Source: Chitinophagia bacterium (GTDB lineage Bacteria > Bacteroidota > Bacteroidia > Chitinophagales > Chitinophagaceae). From it: a stretch of DNA of 63,444 nucleotides. The stretch is from the NCBI GenBank assembly GCA_021324175.1, contig JAJPJP010000234.1, positions 1-63,444 of the forward strand, given 5' to 3'. Positions 9,507-18,137 of this stretch are shown piece by piece. The position numbers were made by a program, and so were the translations under genes. The notes below the pieces were generated by a model, which did not search any database, was not told where the DNA came from, and saw only the letters and a program-made list of their open reading frames with translations. How positions within the stretch are numbered: position 1 is the first letter of the stretch; each line of letters starts with the position of its first letter.

Positions 9507-11237
9507 ATGCCAGGAGACAGTACGGTAAATATCAATTCCGGCGGCGCTGCCAAAAATTCCTATGACGCCATTGTCATCGGCAGCGGCATCAGCGGAGGCT
9601 GGGCCGCCAAGGAACTTTGTGATCTTGGGCTGAAAACTTTAGTCCTGGAGCGTGGCAGAATGGTTGTACATAACAAGGATTACCCTACGGCCACGATGAA
9701 TCCCTGGAATTTTCCGCATCGTGGCGTGATGCCCCGGAAATTTGTCGAAGAAAATCCGCTGATCACGGAAGCGGCGGGTTTTGACGAATCTACGTCACAT
9801 TTTTTTATAAAAGATAAGGACCACCCTTATGTTCAGGAAAAGCCATTTGAATGGATAAGGGGATACCAGGTCGGGGGAAAGTCGATTATTTGGGGAAGGG
9901 CCTGCCCGCGATGGAGCAAGTACGAGTTTATCAACCCGGCGCGGTATGGTTACGGCATAGAGTGGCCGATCAGTTACGATGATATTGCACCATGGTATTC
10001 GCACGTTGAGTTGTTTGCCGGCATTTGCGGCAATCGTGATGGCCTAGAAGCAATGCCTGACGGTGAATATCTGCCACCCTTTGACTTCAATTGCCCCGAA
10101 AAGGACCTTCGCGACAAGATCATGACGCATTACAAGGATCGATTCATGATCCAGGGTCGATGGGCTCAACTGACCAAACCACAGCCCATCCATATCCAGC
10201 AGGGCAGGGGCCAATGCCAGGCAAGGGACGAGTGCATGCGCGGCTGCCCGTTTGGCGGGTATTTTAGTTCAGTATCTTCCACGTTGCCTTGGGCAGAAAG
10301 GACGGGCAACCTCACTATCCGGCCATTTTCCGTTGTACACTCCATCATTTACGACGAGAAAAAAAATAAGGCGACCGGGGTAAGAGTAATTGATGCGAAT
10401 TCAAAACAGGCCACTGATTATTATGCGCGTGTTATCTTCCTGAATGCATCAGCATTGAACAGCAATCTTATCCTGCTTAATTCCACTTCCGGAAGATTTC
10501 CCAACGGATTCGGCAATGATAACGGCCTTTTGGGCAAATACGCATGTTTCCAAAATTATCGCGGGTCAGTTGGGGGTGAAGTGGATGGATACATGGACAA
10601 ATATTTCTACGGACGCAGGACGGCAGAATGCATGATGGCAAATTTCAGGAATATCCACAAAAATGATATGGATTTCGTTGGGGGTTATATGGCGTTTATG
10701 GGATGCTACAGGGAGCGGGGCAATGGCGATTCGGTAAGTGACCAGATAGGCGCTGCGTACAAGGACGCGATGTCAGAAGCAGGACCCTGGAAGATCTATA
10801 TCTATATGCAGGGAGAAACTGTTCCCAAGGAAACGAACAGCCTGACGCTGAGTAAGGATAAAAAAGACCAATGGGGAATTCCGCTTCTTGTCACCAACGT
10901 GGCCTATGACGACAATGACGAGAAGCTGCTCAAGGATTTCCTGACGCAAAGCAGCGAGATGTTTGATAAATGCGGGATAAAGAATATACAGCATCACGAT
11001 AATCATTGGGCGCCTGGAAGGGATATCCATGAGATGGGAGGATGCCGCATGGGTAAAAGTCCGAAGACTTCCTTACTGAATGGCTGGAACCAGTTTCATC
11101 AGTGCAAGAATGTTTTCGTTACCGATGGCGCATGTATGACCAGTACGGCTAACCAAAGCCCTTCAATTTTTTACATGGCATTGACTGCGCGTGCCGCAAA
11201 TTATGCAGTCGCTGAAATGAAAAAAATGAATCTTTGA
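9507..11237 (+). CDS. GMC-family FAD dehydrogenase, paralog 5, altered active site
   Basis: Protein of 576 residues, closest to paralog 4 in length, N-terminus and insertion. It retains the FAD motif, the putative 3Fe-4S ligands Cys237/Cys243/Cys247 and His508. The Q-N-P-S motif of the other four copies is here Q-S-P-S: Ser551 aligns with Asn551 of paralog 4, and an Asn appears two residues earlier. In this family that Asn is the second active-site residue, so activity or substrate may be changed. The reading frame is intact and as long as its neighbour, arguing against simple decay. Last of the large subunits, 111 nt before the small subunit gene. Confidence 0.86.
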   Translation: MPGDSTVNINSGGAAKNSYDAIVIGSGISGGWAAKELCDLGLKTLVLERGRMVVHNKDYPTATMNPWNFPHRGVMPRKFVEENPLITEAAGFDESTSHFFIKDKDHPYVQEKPFEWIRGYQVGGKSIIWGRACPRWSKYEFINPARYGYGIEWPISYDDIAPWYSHVELFAGICGNRDGLEAMPDGEYLPPFDFNCPEKDLRDKIMTHYKDRFMIQGRWAQLTKPQPIHIQQGRGQCQARDECMRGCPFGGYFSSVSSTLPWAERTGNLTIRPFSVVHSIIYDEKKNKATGVRVIDANSKQATDYYARVIFLNASALNSNLILLNSTSGRFPNGFGNDNGLLGKYACFQNYRGSVGGEVDGYMDKYFYGRRTAECMMANFRNIHKNDMDFVGGYMAFMGCYRERGNGDSVSDQIGAAYKDAMSEAGPWKIYIYMQGETVPKETNSLTLSKDKKDQWGIPLLVTNVAYDDNDEKLLKDFLTQSSEMFDKCGIKNIQHHDNHWAPGRDIHEMGGCRMGKSPKTSLLNGWNQFHQCKNVFVTDGACMTSTANQSPSIFYMALTARAANYAVAEMKKMNL

Positions 11238-11348
11238 AACGGCGCGGCAAATGTGTGAACAGGTTTTTAAGATTAAAGAAATTTAACTCATTGCTATATC
11301 AATAAAAATCTGGAAATTTAATTTCATAACGTCAAAAAAAAATAAATT

Positions 11349-11921
11349 ATGAATAGACGTGAAGCGTTATCAAGTGTCGCACTGCTGCTGGGAGGAACCA
11401 TTGTAGGCGCGGAGGTTTTTCTGACAGGCTGCGGACCGGCCGACAAGAAATACGGAGCCAACCTCAGTTTCACTCCGGATGATGTGGCTTACCTGGATGA
11501 TATTGCCGAAACGATTATTCCGGCAACTTCCACTCCCGGTGCGAAAGATGCCAAGGTCGGTCAGTTCATGACCGTCATTGTAAACGACTGTTACGAAGAC
11601 AAGGACCAAAAAATATTCTTGGATGGGATGCAGAAGCTGAATGATGGCGCCAAGACGAAGTATAGCAAGAATTTTGTCGATTTGGCCCCGAATGACAAAC
11701 ACGATTTTCTTGTTGGACTCGATAAGGAAGCTAAAGATTACATGGCTAAGAAAAAACCAGATGAGCCTGCCCATTATTTTCGCATGATGAAGGAATTGAC
11801 GCTTTGGGGATATTTTACTTCCGAACCAGGAGCGACCCAGGCATTGCGTTATGTGGCGGTGCCAGGCAAATACGAGGGATGTATTCCATACAAAAAAGGC
11901 GACAAAGCCTGGGCTACTTAG
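11349..11921 (+). CDS. Gluconate 2-dehydrogenase subunit 3 family protein (Tat signal)
   Basis: Protein of 190 residues. The N-terminus N-R-R-E-A-L-S-S followed by a hydrophobic stretch is a twin-arginine-like signal, and it ends in L-T-G-C, a lipobox, so the mature protein may be a membrane-anchored lipoprotein. The rest (D-D-V-A-Y-L-D-D-I-A-E-T-I-I-P) matches gluconate 2-dehydrogenase subunit 3, the small subunit that escorts the FAD subunit through the Tat pathway in glucose and glucoside dehydrogenases. It is the only such gene in the window and follows five FAD subunits, so it may partner with all of them. No cytochrome c subunit gene is nearby; the electron acceptor is therefore not evident. 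Confidence 0.85.
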   Translation: MNRREALSSVALLLGGTIVGAEVFLTGCGPADKKYGANLSFTPDDVAYLDDIAETIIPATSTPGAKDAKVGQFMTVIVNDCYEDKDQKIFLDGMQKLNDGAKTKYSKNFVDLAPNDKHDFLVGLDKEAKDYMAKKKPDEPAHYFRMMKELTLWGYFTSEPGATQALRYVAVPGKYEGCIPYKKGDKAWAT

Positions 11922-11950
11922 ATGCTGCCTCGATTCAGTTAACCTATTCG

Positions 11951-11977
11951 ACCGTCGGCCACAACCGGCGGTTTTTC
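11951..11977 (+). terminator. Rho-independent terminator of the GMC operon
   Basis: An inverted repeat ACCGTCGG / CCGGCGGT (one G-T pair, 6-nt loop) is followed by TTTTT. It lies 29 nt after the subunit-3 stop codon and just before the end of the convergent AraC gene. Confidence 0.75.
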
Positions 11978-11981
11978 TTAA

Positions 11982-12857
11982 CTAGATAAATAGGCGGGTA
12001 CCAGAAGCAAAACTTTCTCGAAAACCTTTTGGAGTGCAGCCCTTTTTTTTCTTGAAGATCCTGTTAAAATTGGAGATGTTGTTGAATCCGCAATTAAACG
12101 AGATCTCGGCGACGGAATGAGTCGTGTCGATCAGCATCTTGGACGCGTGCCCAAGACGGATTTCGTTAAGTGTGTCTATGAACGTATTCCCCGTCCTCTT
12201 TTTAATAAAACGGCTAAATGATACGTCGGTCATGTTAACCAATTTTGCTACTTCACCGAGCGTAACGCTCCTGTCGTAATTGATGTTCATGTATTGGAAT
12301 GCCTTTTCAATTCTGCGGCTGTTATAGCTCAATTGTGAATTGATGAACGTTGCGTCGGAAAGAGTTTTTACGTCACACAATGACAGCTCATGCAGAATGG
12401 ACATCAGTTCAAGAACTGATGCGAATCCCCCTTTTTGATCCAGCGATCTGATGCGTGCAGCAATGCGCCCTGCAACTTCACGCGGGAATGAAATGCCCCT
12501 TTGCGCCCGTTCGAAAAGGCATTTTACGAAGTTGAGCTGATTCCTGTTCAGGAATTTGTCATCAAATAGATCACGATGCCATTGGACTGTTATTTCTGTA
12601 ATCTCCCTGCTTTTGCATTGATGGGTAAACCAGGCATGATAGAGATTGGGACCAATCAGGACGAGTTCAAGATCGTCGATTACTTCAATACTGTCACCGA
12701 CAATGCGTTTGGCGCCTTTTGCATTTGAAATAAAATTGAGTTCATATTCGTCGTGGTAATGGAGTGGGAAATTGAACTCCTTTTTGACCCGCGAAAAGTG
12801 AGTGAAGCAATCATTGGGGGTTAGCGGGATAATCTCCCGCATAATATCCTTATGCAT
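11982..12857 (-). CDS. AraC-family transcriptional regulator
   Basis: The chosen start gives 291 residues; an in-frame ATG 135 nt upstream adds 45 residues that do not resemble the family start. The N-terminal part is a cupin-like sensor domain (F-P-L-H-Y-H-D-E-Y-E-L-N-F). The C-terminal hundred residues form the double helix-turn-helix AraC domain (V-T-L-G-E-V-A-K-L-V-N-M and later S-V-A-E-I-S-F-N-C-G-F-N-N-I-S-N-F-N-R-I-F-K-K). It diverges from the mannanase gene at 13126 and converges on the GMC operon. Control of the adjacent mannan genes by a sugar ligand is the natural inference. Confidence 0.88.
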   Translation of the reverse strand: MHKDIMREIIPLTPNDCFTHFSRVKKEFNFPLHYHDEYELNFISNAKGAKRIVGDSIEVIDDLELVLIGPNLYHAWFTHQCKSREITEITVQWHRDLFDDKFLNRNQLNFVKCLFERAQRGISFPREVAGRIAARIRSLDQKGGFASVLELMSILHELSLCDVKTLSDATFINSQLSYNSRRIEKAFQYMNINYDRSVTLGEVAKLVNMTDVSFSRFIKKRTGNTFIDTLNEIRLGHASKMLIDTTHSVAEISFNCGFNNISNFNRIFKKKKGCTPKGFRESFASGTRLFI

Positions 12858-13125
12858 AGTCTTGGTTGATTCCAGACAAAATATGTAGACTATTCGCTGC
12901 TTCGGCAAAAAAATATCTGAATAAAGATCGTATAGGGATAAATAAATATCATATGATCTCGCCAGATTTATGGCTTTCAAATTATTTACCATCAGGTTTT
13001 TACAGACGCTGAATTCATCAAATATGATAAACTTGGGTGAGTAATTGTCAAAAAAGTATAGATATAAGCAGGCTATTCAGTTTAGATTTGAAGAAGGATC
13101 GATTGTTCACGCAACTGGCTGCTAT

Positions 13126-14247
13126 ATGAAAAATGTTCTACTGCAGGTCATCGCTCTGCTGATCTGGATCGATTTTTCTTTTGCCCAATCCAAACCTGCT
13201 GACTCCCGGGCTACAGTAGAAACGGTCAACTTATACCATAGTCTGGCCAGATTACTCAACAAAGGCACCATGATCGGCCACCAGGATGACTTGGCTTACG
13301 GGGTCGGATGGAAGTACGTGGAGGGTCGCAGTGACATCAAAGATGTGACCGGAGACTATCCGGCCGTATACGGTTGGGAGCTTGGACGCATCGAACTGGA
13401 TCACCAGGTAAATCTCGACAGCGTGCCTTTTGAAAAAATAGCCCACTTCATCAGGCTCATTTATGACCGCGGTGGTATTGTTACCATCAGCTGGCATCTG
13501 AACAATCCGCTGACAGGCAAAACCGCCTGGGATCCGGCACCAGGCAGCGTCGCCTCGGTTTTGCCGGGTGGGGCAAAAAATGAGCTTTTTAAAAGCTGGC
13601 TGGACCGGGTAGCTTCATTCTTTCTGAGTTTAAAGGGTAATCACGGAGAACTCATTCCCGTAATATTCCGACCTTTTCACGAGTTGAACGGGAGCTGGTT
13701 TTGGTGGGGAGGCAAGAATTGCACTCCCGAGGAAACCAGGGAACTCTACCAATTTACGGTAAAATACCTGCGAGATGTAAAGCAGGTGCATAATCTGCTC
13801 TATGCCTACAATACGGATAAGTTTTATTCCCGCGCAGAATATATGGAGCGTTACCCGGGCAACGATTTCGTTGACGTGATTGGCTTTGACATCTACCAGG
13901 CATATAACACGGCCTCCAACGATAATTTTGTCAGGCAGGCGGGACTCATGCTTTCCATGCTCGACAGTGTCGCTTCCGAAAACCACAAAATACCGGCGCT
14001 GACTGAGTTTGGATATGCAGGATTGCCTGACCCTGAGTGGTGGACCCAGGTGTTTTGGAAAGCAATTGCTCCGTACAGGATCGCTTATGCGCTCGCATGG
14101 AGAAACGCCGGAGGCAAAGGCAATGGAAGCAGCGAATTTTACGTGCCATTTGATAGACAGATTTCCGCTGGGGACTTTGTCCGGTTCTACAATGAAAAAC
14201 GGACACTTTTCCAGCGGGAGATAACCAAAGAACAGGTTTATCACTAA
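13126..14247 (+). CDS. GH26 beta-mannanase, secreted
   Basis: Glycoside hydrolase family 26 endo-beta-1,4-mannanase of 373 residues. The start at 13126 was chosen because it begins directly with a signal peptide (M-K-N-V-L-L-Q..., cleavage near F-A-Q); an upstream ATG at 13045 would add 27 charged residues before it. The acid/base is Glu186 in F-H-E-L-N-G and the nucleophile Glu294 in L-T-E-F-G. Their 108-residue spacing equals that of characterised GH26 mannanases. W-F-W-W-G is the aromatic stretch after the acid/base. It is followed by a 2-epimerase and an esterase, consistent with breakdown of (acetylated) glucomannan to disaccharides. Confidence 0.9.
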   Translation: MKNVLLQVIALLIWIDFSFAQSKPADSRATVETVNLYHSLARLLNKGTMIGHQDDLAYGVGWKYVEGRSDIKDVTGDYPAVYGWELGRIELDHQVNLDSVPFEKIAHFIRLIYDRGGIVTISWHLNNPLTGKTAWDPAPGSVASVLPGGAKNELFKSWLDRVASFFLSLKGNHGELIPVIFRPFHELNGSWFWWGGKNCTPEETRELYQFTVKYLRDVKQVHNLLYAYNTDKFYSRAEYMERYPGNDFVDVIGFDIYQAYNTASNDNFVRQAGLMLSMLDSVASENHKIPALTEFGYAGLPDPEWWTQVFWKAIAPYRIAYALAWRNAGGKGNGSSEFYVPFDRQISAGDFVRFYNEKRTLFQREITKEQVYH

Positions 14248-14316
14248 AGCGTCAAACCCTGGATTTCCCGGTCTGTCTTGGCGTTAACGTTGAGGCCCCC
14301 GACTGCACACTCAGAC

Positions 14317-15537
14317 ATGCAAAATTTGATACAACGATACAAGAAAGAATTGCAGGCCGAACTTGCCAGCATCCTTCAGTATTGGGCTATTCATTCGCCT
14401 GACAATGATAAGGGCGGTTTTTACGGGCGTGTTGATGACGAAAACAATATCGATTTGAATGCCGAAAAAGGGCTGGTTTTAAACGCGCGAATCCTTTGGG
14501 CTTTTTCGGCTGCATATAACCAAACGAGAAAAGAAGAATATTTTAAACTTGCCCGTCGCGCACATCACTATTTGCTGGATCATTTCGTGGATAAGCAATT
14601 CGGGGGGGTGTTCTGGAGTGTCGATTCGCAGGGGAATCCCTCTGGTGCTAGAAAACAAATTTACGGTCAGGCATTTTACCTATATGCGCTGAGCGAATAT
14701 TATAAAGCGACCAAAGATGAATCCATTGGCGCCCAGGCCAGGGAGTTGTTCAAGACAATTGAACGACACAGCTTTGACAGCAGGCTGAAGGGATATTTTG
14801 AAGCATTTAACCGTGACTGGAAGCCCATCGAGGACCTGCGACTAAGTCCCAGGGACGGAAATTATGCCAAGACGATGAACACCCATCTTCACCTGCTCGA
14901 AGCCTATACGAACCTGTATAGTGTTTGGAGGGACGGATTCCTGGGAATGCAGATTGAAAACCTGCTCGAGGTCTTCGCTCATCATTTTATCGACAACAGG
15001 ACTAACCACCTCATGCTTTTTTTTGATGAAAACTGGACCTGCAAATCGCAATTGATCTCTTTTGGCCATGATATAGAGGCAGCATGGCTTTTGCAATACG
15101 CTGCTGAGGTCATTGGCCACAAAGGTTGGAATATTACCATGAAATCCGAAGCTCTAAGGATCACAGAAGCGGCTTCGGAAGGGTGGGAATATGATGGAGG
15201 GTTATGCTATGAAAAGCATGATGATGTCGTGAACGCGGAAAAGCATTGGTGGGTCCAGGCCGAGGCAATGGTCGGATATTTCAACGCATTTCAAATCTCT
15301 CAGCAAAAGAAATACTTTGAGCATTCCCTAAAATGCTGGGAATTTGTGAAACGTTACATCAGGGACAAAAAATTCGGCGAGTGGCACTGGGGGGTGACGA
15401 AAGATAACGAGGTGATGGCCGGCCAGGACAAGATCGGCTTTTGGAAATGCCCCTATCATAACGCCAGGGCCTGCATGGAGATCGTTAACAGAATTAAGGT
15501 GCGCGCTTATCCACCTCAAATTGTAGATTTGAAATAA
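14317..15537 (+). CDS. Cellobiose/mannobiose 2-epimerase (AGE family)
   Basis: Protein of 406 residues from the ATG at 14317; a TTG 39 nt upstream is in frame but unlikely as start. It belongs to the N-acylglucosamine 2-epimerase (alpha/alpha)6-barrel family, cellobiose 2-epimerase branch: K-G-G-F-Y-G-R-V-D near the start, N-A-R-I-L-W-A-F-S, H-L-H-L-L-E-A-Y-T, G-H-D-I-E-A-A-W-L-L, K-H-W-W-V-Q-A-E-A and W-H-W-G-V supply the barrel-centre His and Trp residues. Such enzymes convert beta-1,4-mannobiose to mannosyl-glucose. The GH26 mannanase 69 nt upstream makes that the likely reaction. The phosphorylase (GH130) that normally follows is not in the window. Confidence 0.88.
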   Translation: MQNLIQRYKKELQAELASILQYWAIHSPDNDKGGFYGRVDDENNIDLNAEKGLVLNARILWAFSAAYNQTRKEEYFKLARRAHHYLLDHFVDKQFGGVFWSVDSQGNPSGARKQIYGQAFYLYALSEYYKATKDESIGAQARELFKTIERHSFDSRLKGYFEAFNRDWKPIEDLRLSPRDGNYAKTMNTHLHLLEAYTNLYSVWRDGFLGMQIENLLEVFAHHFIDNRTNHLMLFFDENWTCKSQLISFGHDIEAAWLLQYAAEVIGHKGWNITMKSEALRITEAASEGWEYDGGLCYEKHDDVVNAEKHWWVQAEAMVGYFNAFQISQQKKYFEHSLKCWEFVKRYIRDKKFGEWHWGVTKDNEVMAGQDKIGFWKCPYHNARACMEIVNRIKVRAYPPQIVDLK

Positions 15538-15548
15538 AATTTGGTATT

Positions 15549-16226
15549 ATGAACCCCATTGGTAGGTTGTCAATTATCGCCGGACTCATGGTCATCGCAA
15601 TGTCGATGATCGTTGAAAAGCCCAAGCGTGTCATTTTTTTTGGAGATTCAATTACTCAAGCAGGCGTCAACCCGGGAGGATACATTGTCCGAATCGGAGA
15701 ATTGCTTGAGCAGAAAGGTTTGGCGAAGCAATATGAGTTGGTCGGGGCTGGTATCGGCGGCAACAAGGTATACGACCTTTATCTTCGCATGGATGACGAC
15801 GTGCTGGCAAAGAAGCCCGACATTGTGTTTATCTGGATCGGCGTGAATGATGTGTGGCATAAATCAAGTTTCGGAACAGGTACGGACGCTGACAAATTTG
15901 AAAAATTCTACGTCGCGATCATCAAAAAGTTACAAGATAAAGGGGTTCGGATCATATTATGCACTCCAGCCTGCATCGGGGAACGAACGGATTTTACCAA
16001 CCAGCAAGACGGGGATCTCAACCAGTATGCGCAAATCGTTCGAGGACTGGCTAAAAATTACCGCTGCGAATTGGTTGACCTGCGAGAGGATTTTCTCACC
16101 TATAATATGAAAAATAACCCCGATAACAAAGACCAGGGTATTCTTACGGTGGACAGGGTGCACCTCAATGATAAAGGCAACCAACTTGTCGCTGAAAAAA
16201 TGGTTGAAGTGCTTTTGTCGAAATAA
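15549..16226 (+). CDS. SGNH/GDSL-type esterase
   Basis: Protein of 225 residues starting 11 nt after the epimerase stop, so certainly co-transcribed. It has an N-terminal hydrophobic signal-like segment, then block I F-F-G-D-S-I-T with nucleophile Ser34, block II Gly (A-G-I-G-G-N), block III G-V-N-D, and block V D-R-V-H with Asp202 and His205, i.e. a complete catalytic set. Esterases of this fold include carbohydrate acetyl esterases. Next to a mannanase and a mannobiose epimerase, deacetylation of mannan is a reasonable inference, not shown. Confidence 0.85.
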   Translation: MNPIGRLSIIAGLMVIAMSMIVEKPKRVIFFGDSITQAGVNPGGYIVRIGELLEQKGLAKQYELVGAGIGGNKVYDLYLRMDDDVLAKKPDIVFIWIGVNDVWHKSSFGTGTDADKFEKFYVAIIKKLQDKGVRIILCTPACIGERTDFTNQQDGDLNQYAQIVRGLAKNYRCELVDLREDFLTYNMKNNPDNKDQGILTVDRVHLNDKGNQLVAEKMVEVLLSK

Positions 16227-16288
16227 TTTACCCATCCATCATGGGAAAATTCAGATGCTGGAAATATCATTAGCCGCGGAAATGATTT

Positions 16289-16585
16289 TTAAACCGTGAG
16301 GACGCTATTCCAACCTGTTACTCCATCTGGTTCGCGCAGGGGATTTTCGATGTCTTCCATCCACATTTTTTCATCTATGCAGAATTTGTAAAAATATTTT
16401 CCCTGGGGTAGCATCGGGATCTCAATCTGCCACAAGCCGTTCTTCTTTTGTTGCATTTCCAGTTCATCCTTTGCCCAATGATTAAAACTTCCAGCGAGAG
16501 AGATGTGGGACGCAGTCTGCAATCGAATGTTAAATTCGATGGTTTTCTTTCTTTTGTGAATGCACGGGGACACTTGTAGTTTCAT
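16289..16585 (-). CDS. Stand-alone glycogen-binding (AMPK-beta/CBM48-like) domain protein
   Basis: Protein of 98 residues consisting only of an early-set immunoglobulin-like domain. Its signature is L-A-G-S-F-N-H-W, then G-L-W-Q-I-E-I-P-M-L-P-Q-G-K-Y-F-Y-K-F-x-I-D and D-x-x-N-P, as in AMPK-beta glycogen-binding modules and CBM48. No catalytic domain, signal peptide or membrane segment. Convergent with the esterase gene and not in its operon. It may bind alpha-glucan in the cytoplasm; partner unknown. Confidence 0.75.
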   Translation of the reverse strand: MKLQVSPCIHKRKKTIEFNIRLQTASHISLAGSFNHWAKDELEMQQKKNGLWQIEIPMLPQGKYFYKFCIDEKMWMEDIENPLREPDGVTGWNSVLTV

Positions 16586-16783
16586 AAGAACATTTTTTGG
16601 TTCAAAAAAGATTAATGGTAAACCATTAGTAAGTTCTCAGGGTAGGGGATCATTGTCGAATGAAAGCGAATAATGTTTTGGTGCTATCTCACCCTTTTAA
16701 AACCAATTTACGAAAATTCTTACCAAGTATCAAGAATTTTATTTCACAAAATGAAAACGTCTGCGAACAGGCGCTTCCATGGC

Positions 16784-18004
16784 TCATTCATATCTAAGCG
16801 CCTCAATGGGGTCAAGGCGGGAGGCTTTCTGCGCGGGGTAATATCCAAAGAAAACGCCAGTCAGTGCACAGACAAAAAATGAAAGAACGATGGAATATTC
16901 TGAAACCAAAGTCGGCCATGACAGAAAAACTGAGACCAGTTTGGACGCTGTGATTCCCAGCGCGACGCCGATCAATCCCCCTGTAATACTGATCAGGATG
17001 GCCTCGATCAGAAATTGCAAAAGGATATCGATTCCGCGCGCTCCGATCGACATGCGCAGACCGATTTCTCGCGTACGCTCGGTGACCGAAACGTACATGA
17101 TATTCATTATCCCGATGCCGCCAACCACCAGGGAAATTCCTGCTATGGCCGTTAGCAGCACGGTCAATAACTGACTGGTTGAACTGAACGTGTTGATCAG
17201 TTCGGCCTGGGTTCGTACCGCGAAGTCATCGATATCCGTCGGCTTAAGTCTGTGAGAAGCGCGAAGGATTTGCGAAACCTCATTGGTTGCAGAATCCGTC
17301 AAATTTTCATTCCTTGCCGAAACATAAATATTTTGGAAATATACCGTGGCAGTTATTCTTTCCTGAACGGTCGTGTAAGGAGCGATGATAATATCATCCT
17401 GATCCTGGCCGAATGCGTTTTCACCTTTGGTCACAAGCACCCCGATAACTTTAAATGGGATTTTGCTAAATCGGATGGTTGCGCCAATGGGGTTCTCACC
17501 CGGGCTGAAAATGTTATTTACAACCGTCTGTCCCAAAAGACAGACTTTGGCAGCACTCGTTACATCGGAACTGGAAAAAACAATACCGTCCTTTAAAGGC
17601 CAATTCCTAATATCAAGATATGAAGGACTGACTCCCTGCATGGTGGTCGACCAGTTCAGCGAACCGTTAATTGCTTGGCCCCTCGATGAAACTGCCGGTG
17701 ATACTCCGCTAATATACTGCGCCTGCTTTTCGATCGCCTTCACGTCCGCAATGGTCAGCGTTTGTACAGAAGTAGCATCGAGGCGCACACCGGCTGTGAC
17801 ATTGCTGTTGGGCCGAATGGTGATCATATTGGACCCCATGCTGGACAGCTGGTCCTGAATACTTTTTTTCGAACCCTGGCCGATGGCCACCATGGCAATG
17901 ACGGCTGCTACACCGATGATTATGCCAAGCATGGTCAGAAATGCCCTGAGTTTGTTGCGCTGCAATGCTTTAAACGCAATTCTGATGAGATTGAGAACAT
18001 TCAT
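16784..18004 (-). CDS. MacB-type ABC transporter permease
   Basis: Protein of 406 residues from the ATG at 18004 (an ATG 18 nt upstream is possible). One N-terminal transmembrane helix (L-R-A-F-L-T-M-L-G-I-I-I-G-V-A), a large periplasmic MacB-PCD domain with the G-V-S-P motif, and three C-terminal helices (FtsX domain; L-R-M-S-I-G-A-R-G). This is the non-canonical mechanotransmission type of ABC permease, here without a fused ATPase. The ATPase is encoded upstream at 18138. Last gene of a four-gene minus-strand operon (outer-membrane factor, adaptor, ATPase, permease). Substrate unknown. Confidence 0.88.
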   Translation of the reverse strand: MNVLNLIRIAFKALQRNKLRAFLTMLGIIIGVAAVIAMVAIGQGSKKSIQDQLSSMGSNMITIRPNSNVTAGVRLDATSVQTLTIADVKAIEKQAQYISGVSPAVSSRGQAINGSLNWSTTMQGVSPSYLDIRNWPLKDGIVFSSSDVTSAAKVCLLGQTVVNNIFSPGENPIGATIRFSKIPFKVIGVLVTKGENAFGQDQDDIIIAPYTTVQERITATVYFQNIYVSARNENLTDSATNEVSQILRASHRLKPTDIDDFAVRTQAELINTFSSTSQLLTVLLTAIAGISLVVGGIGIMNIMYVSVTERTREIGLRMSIGARGIDILLQFLIEAILISITGGLIGVALGITASKLVSVFLSWPTLVSEYSIVLSFFVCALTGVFFGYYPAQKASRLDPIEALRYE

Positions 18005-18137
18005 AATAAAAACTATTGGCAACCTATTCTTCCGCTAATCAAGTTTTTTTTCATTCACTCTAGCCTGCGTCACTATTCCTGAATCTTCGCTCGTAACTTT
18101 CCGGGCACCTACCACAAATTCCAAACCAAATGAAGAT

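Larger units (their letters stand above)
2446..11237 (+). repeat. Tandem array of five GMC dehydrogenase genes
   Basis: Five complete, co-directional paralogous genes lie head to tail with spacers of 50, 78, 65 and 67 nt. They fall into two sets by length and N-terminus: genes 1-3 (558, 558, 571 residues) and genes 4-5 (576 residues each, sharing a Met-Pro-Gly...Asp-Ser-Thr-Val-Asn-Ile-Asn start and an insertion before the cluster Cys motif). This points to an older split followed by further duplication. No transposase or direct repeat remnant is visible between them. Confidence 0.85.

Noticed and set aside
13045-13125. N-terminal extension of the GH26 mannanase
   Set aside because: The extension is charged and sits before a complete signal peptide; the start at 13126 is more credible.
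16266-16290. Possible terminator after the esterase gene (ATCATT / AATGAT plus T-run)
   Set aside because: The stem is six weak A/T-rich pairs; too little to support a call.
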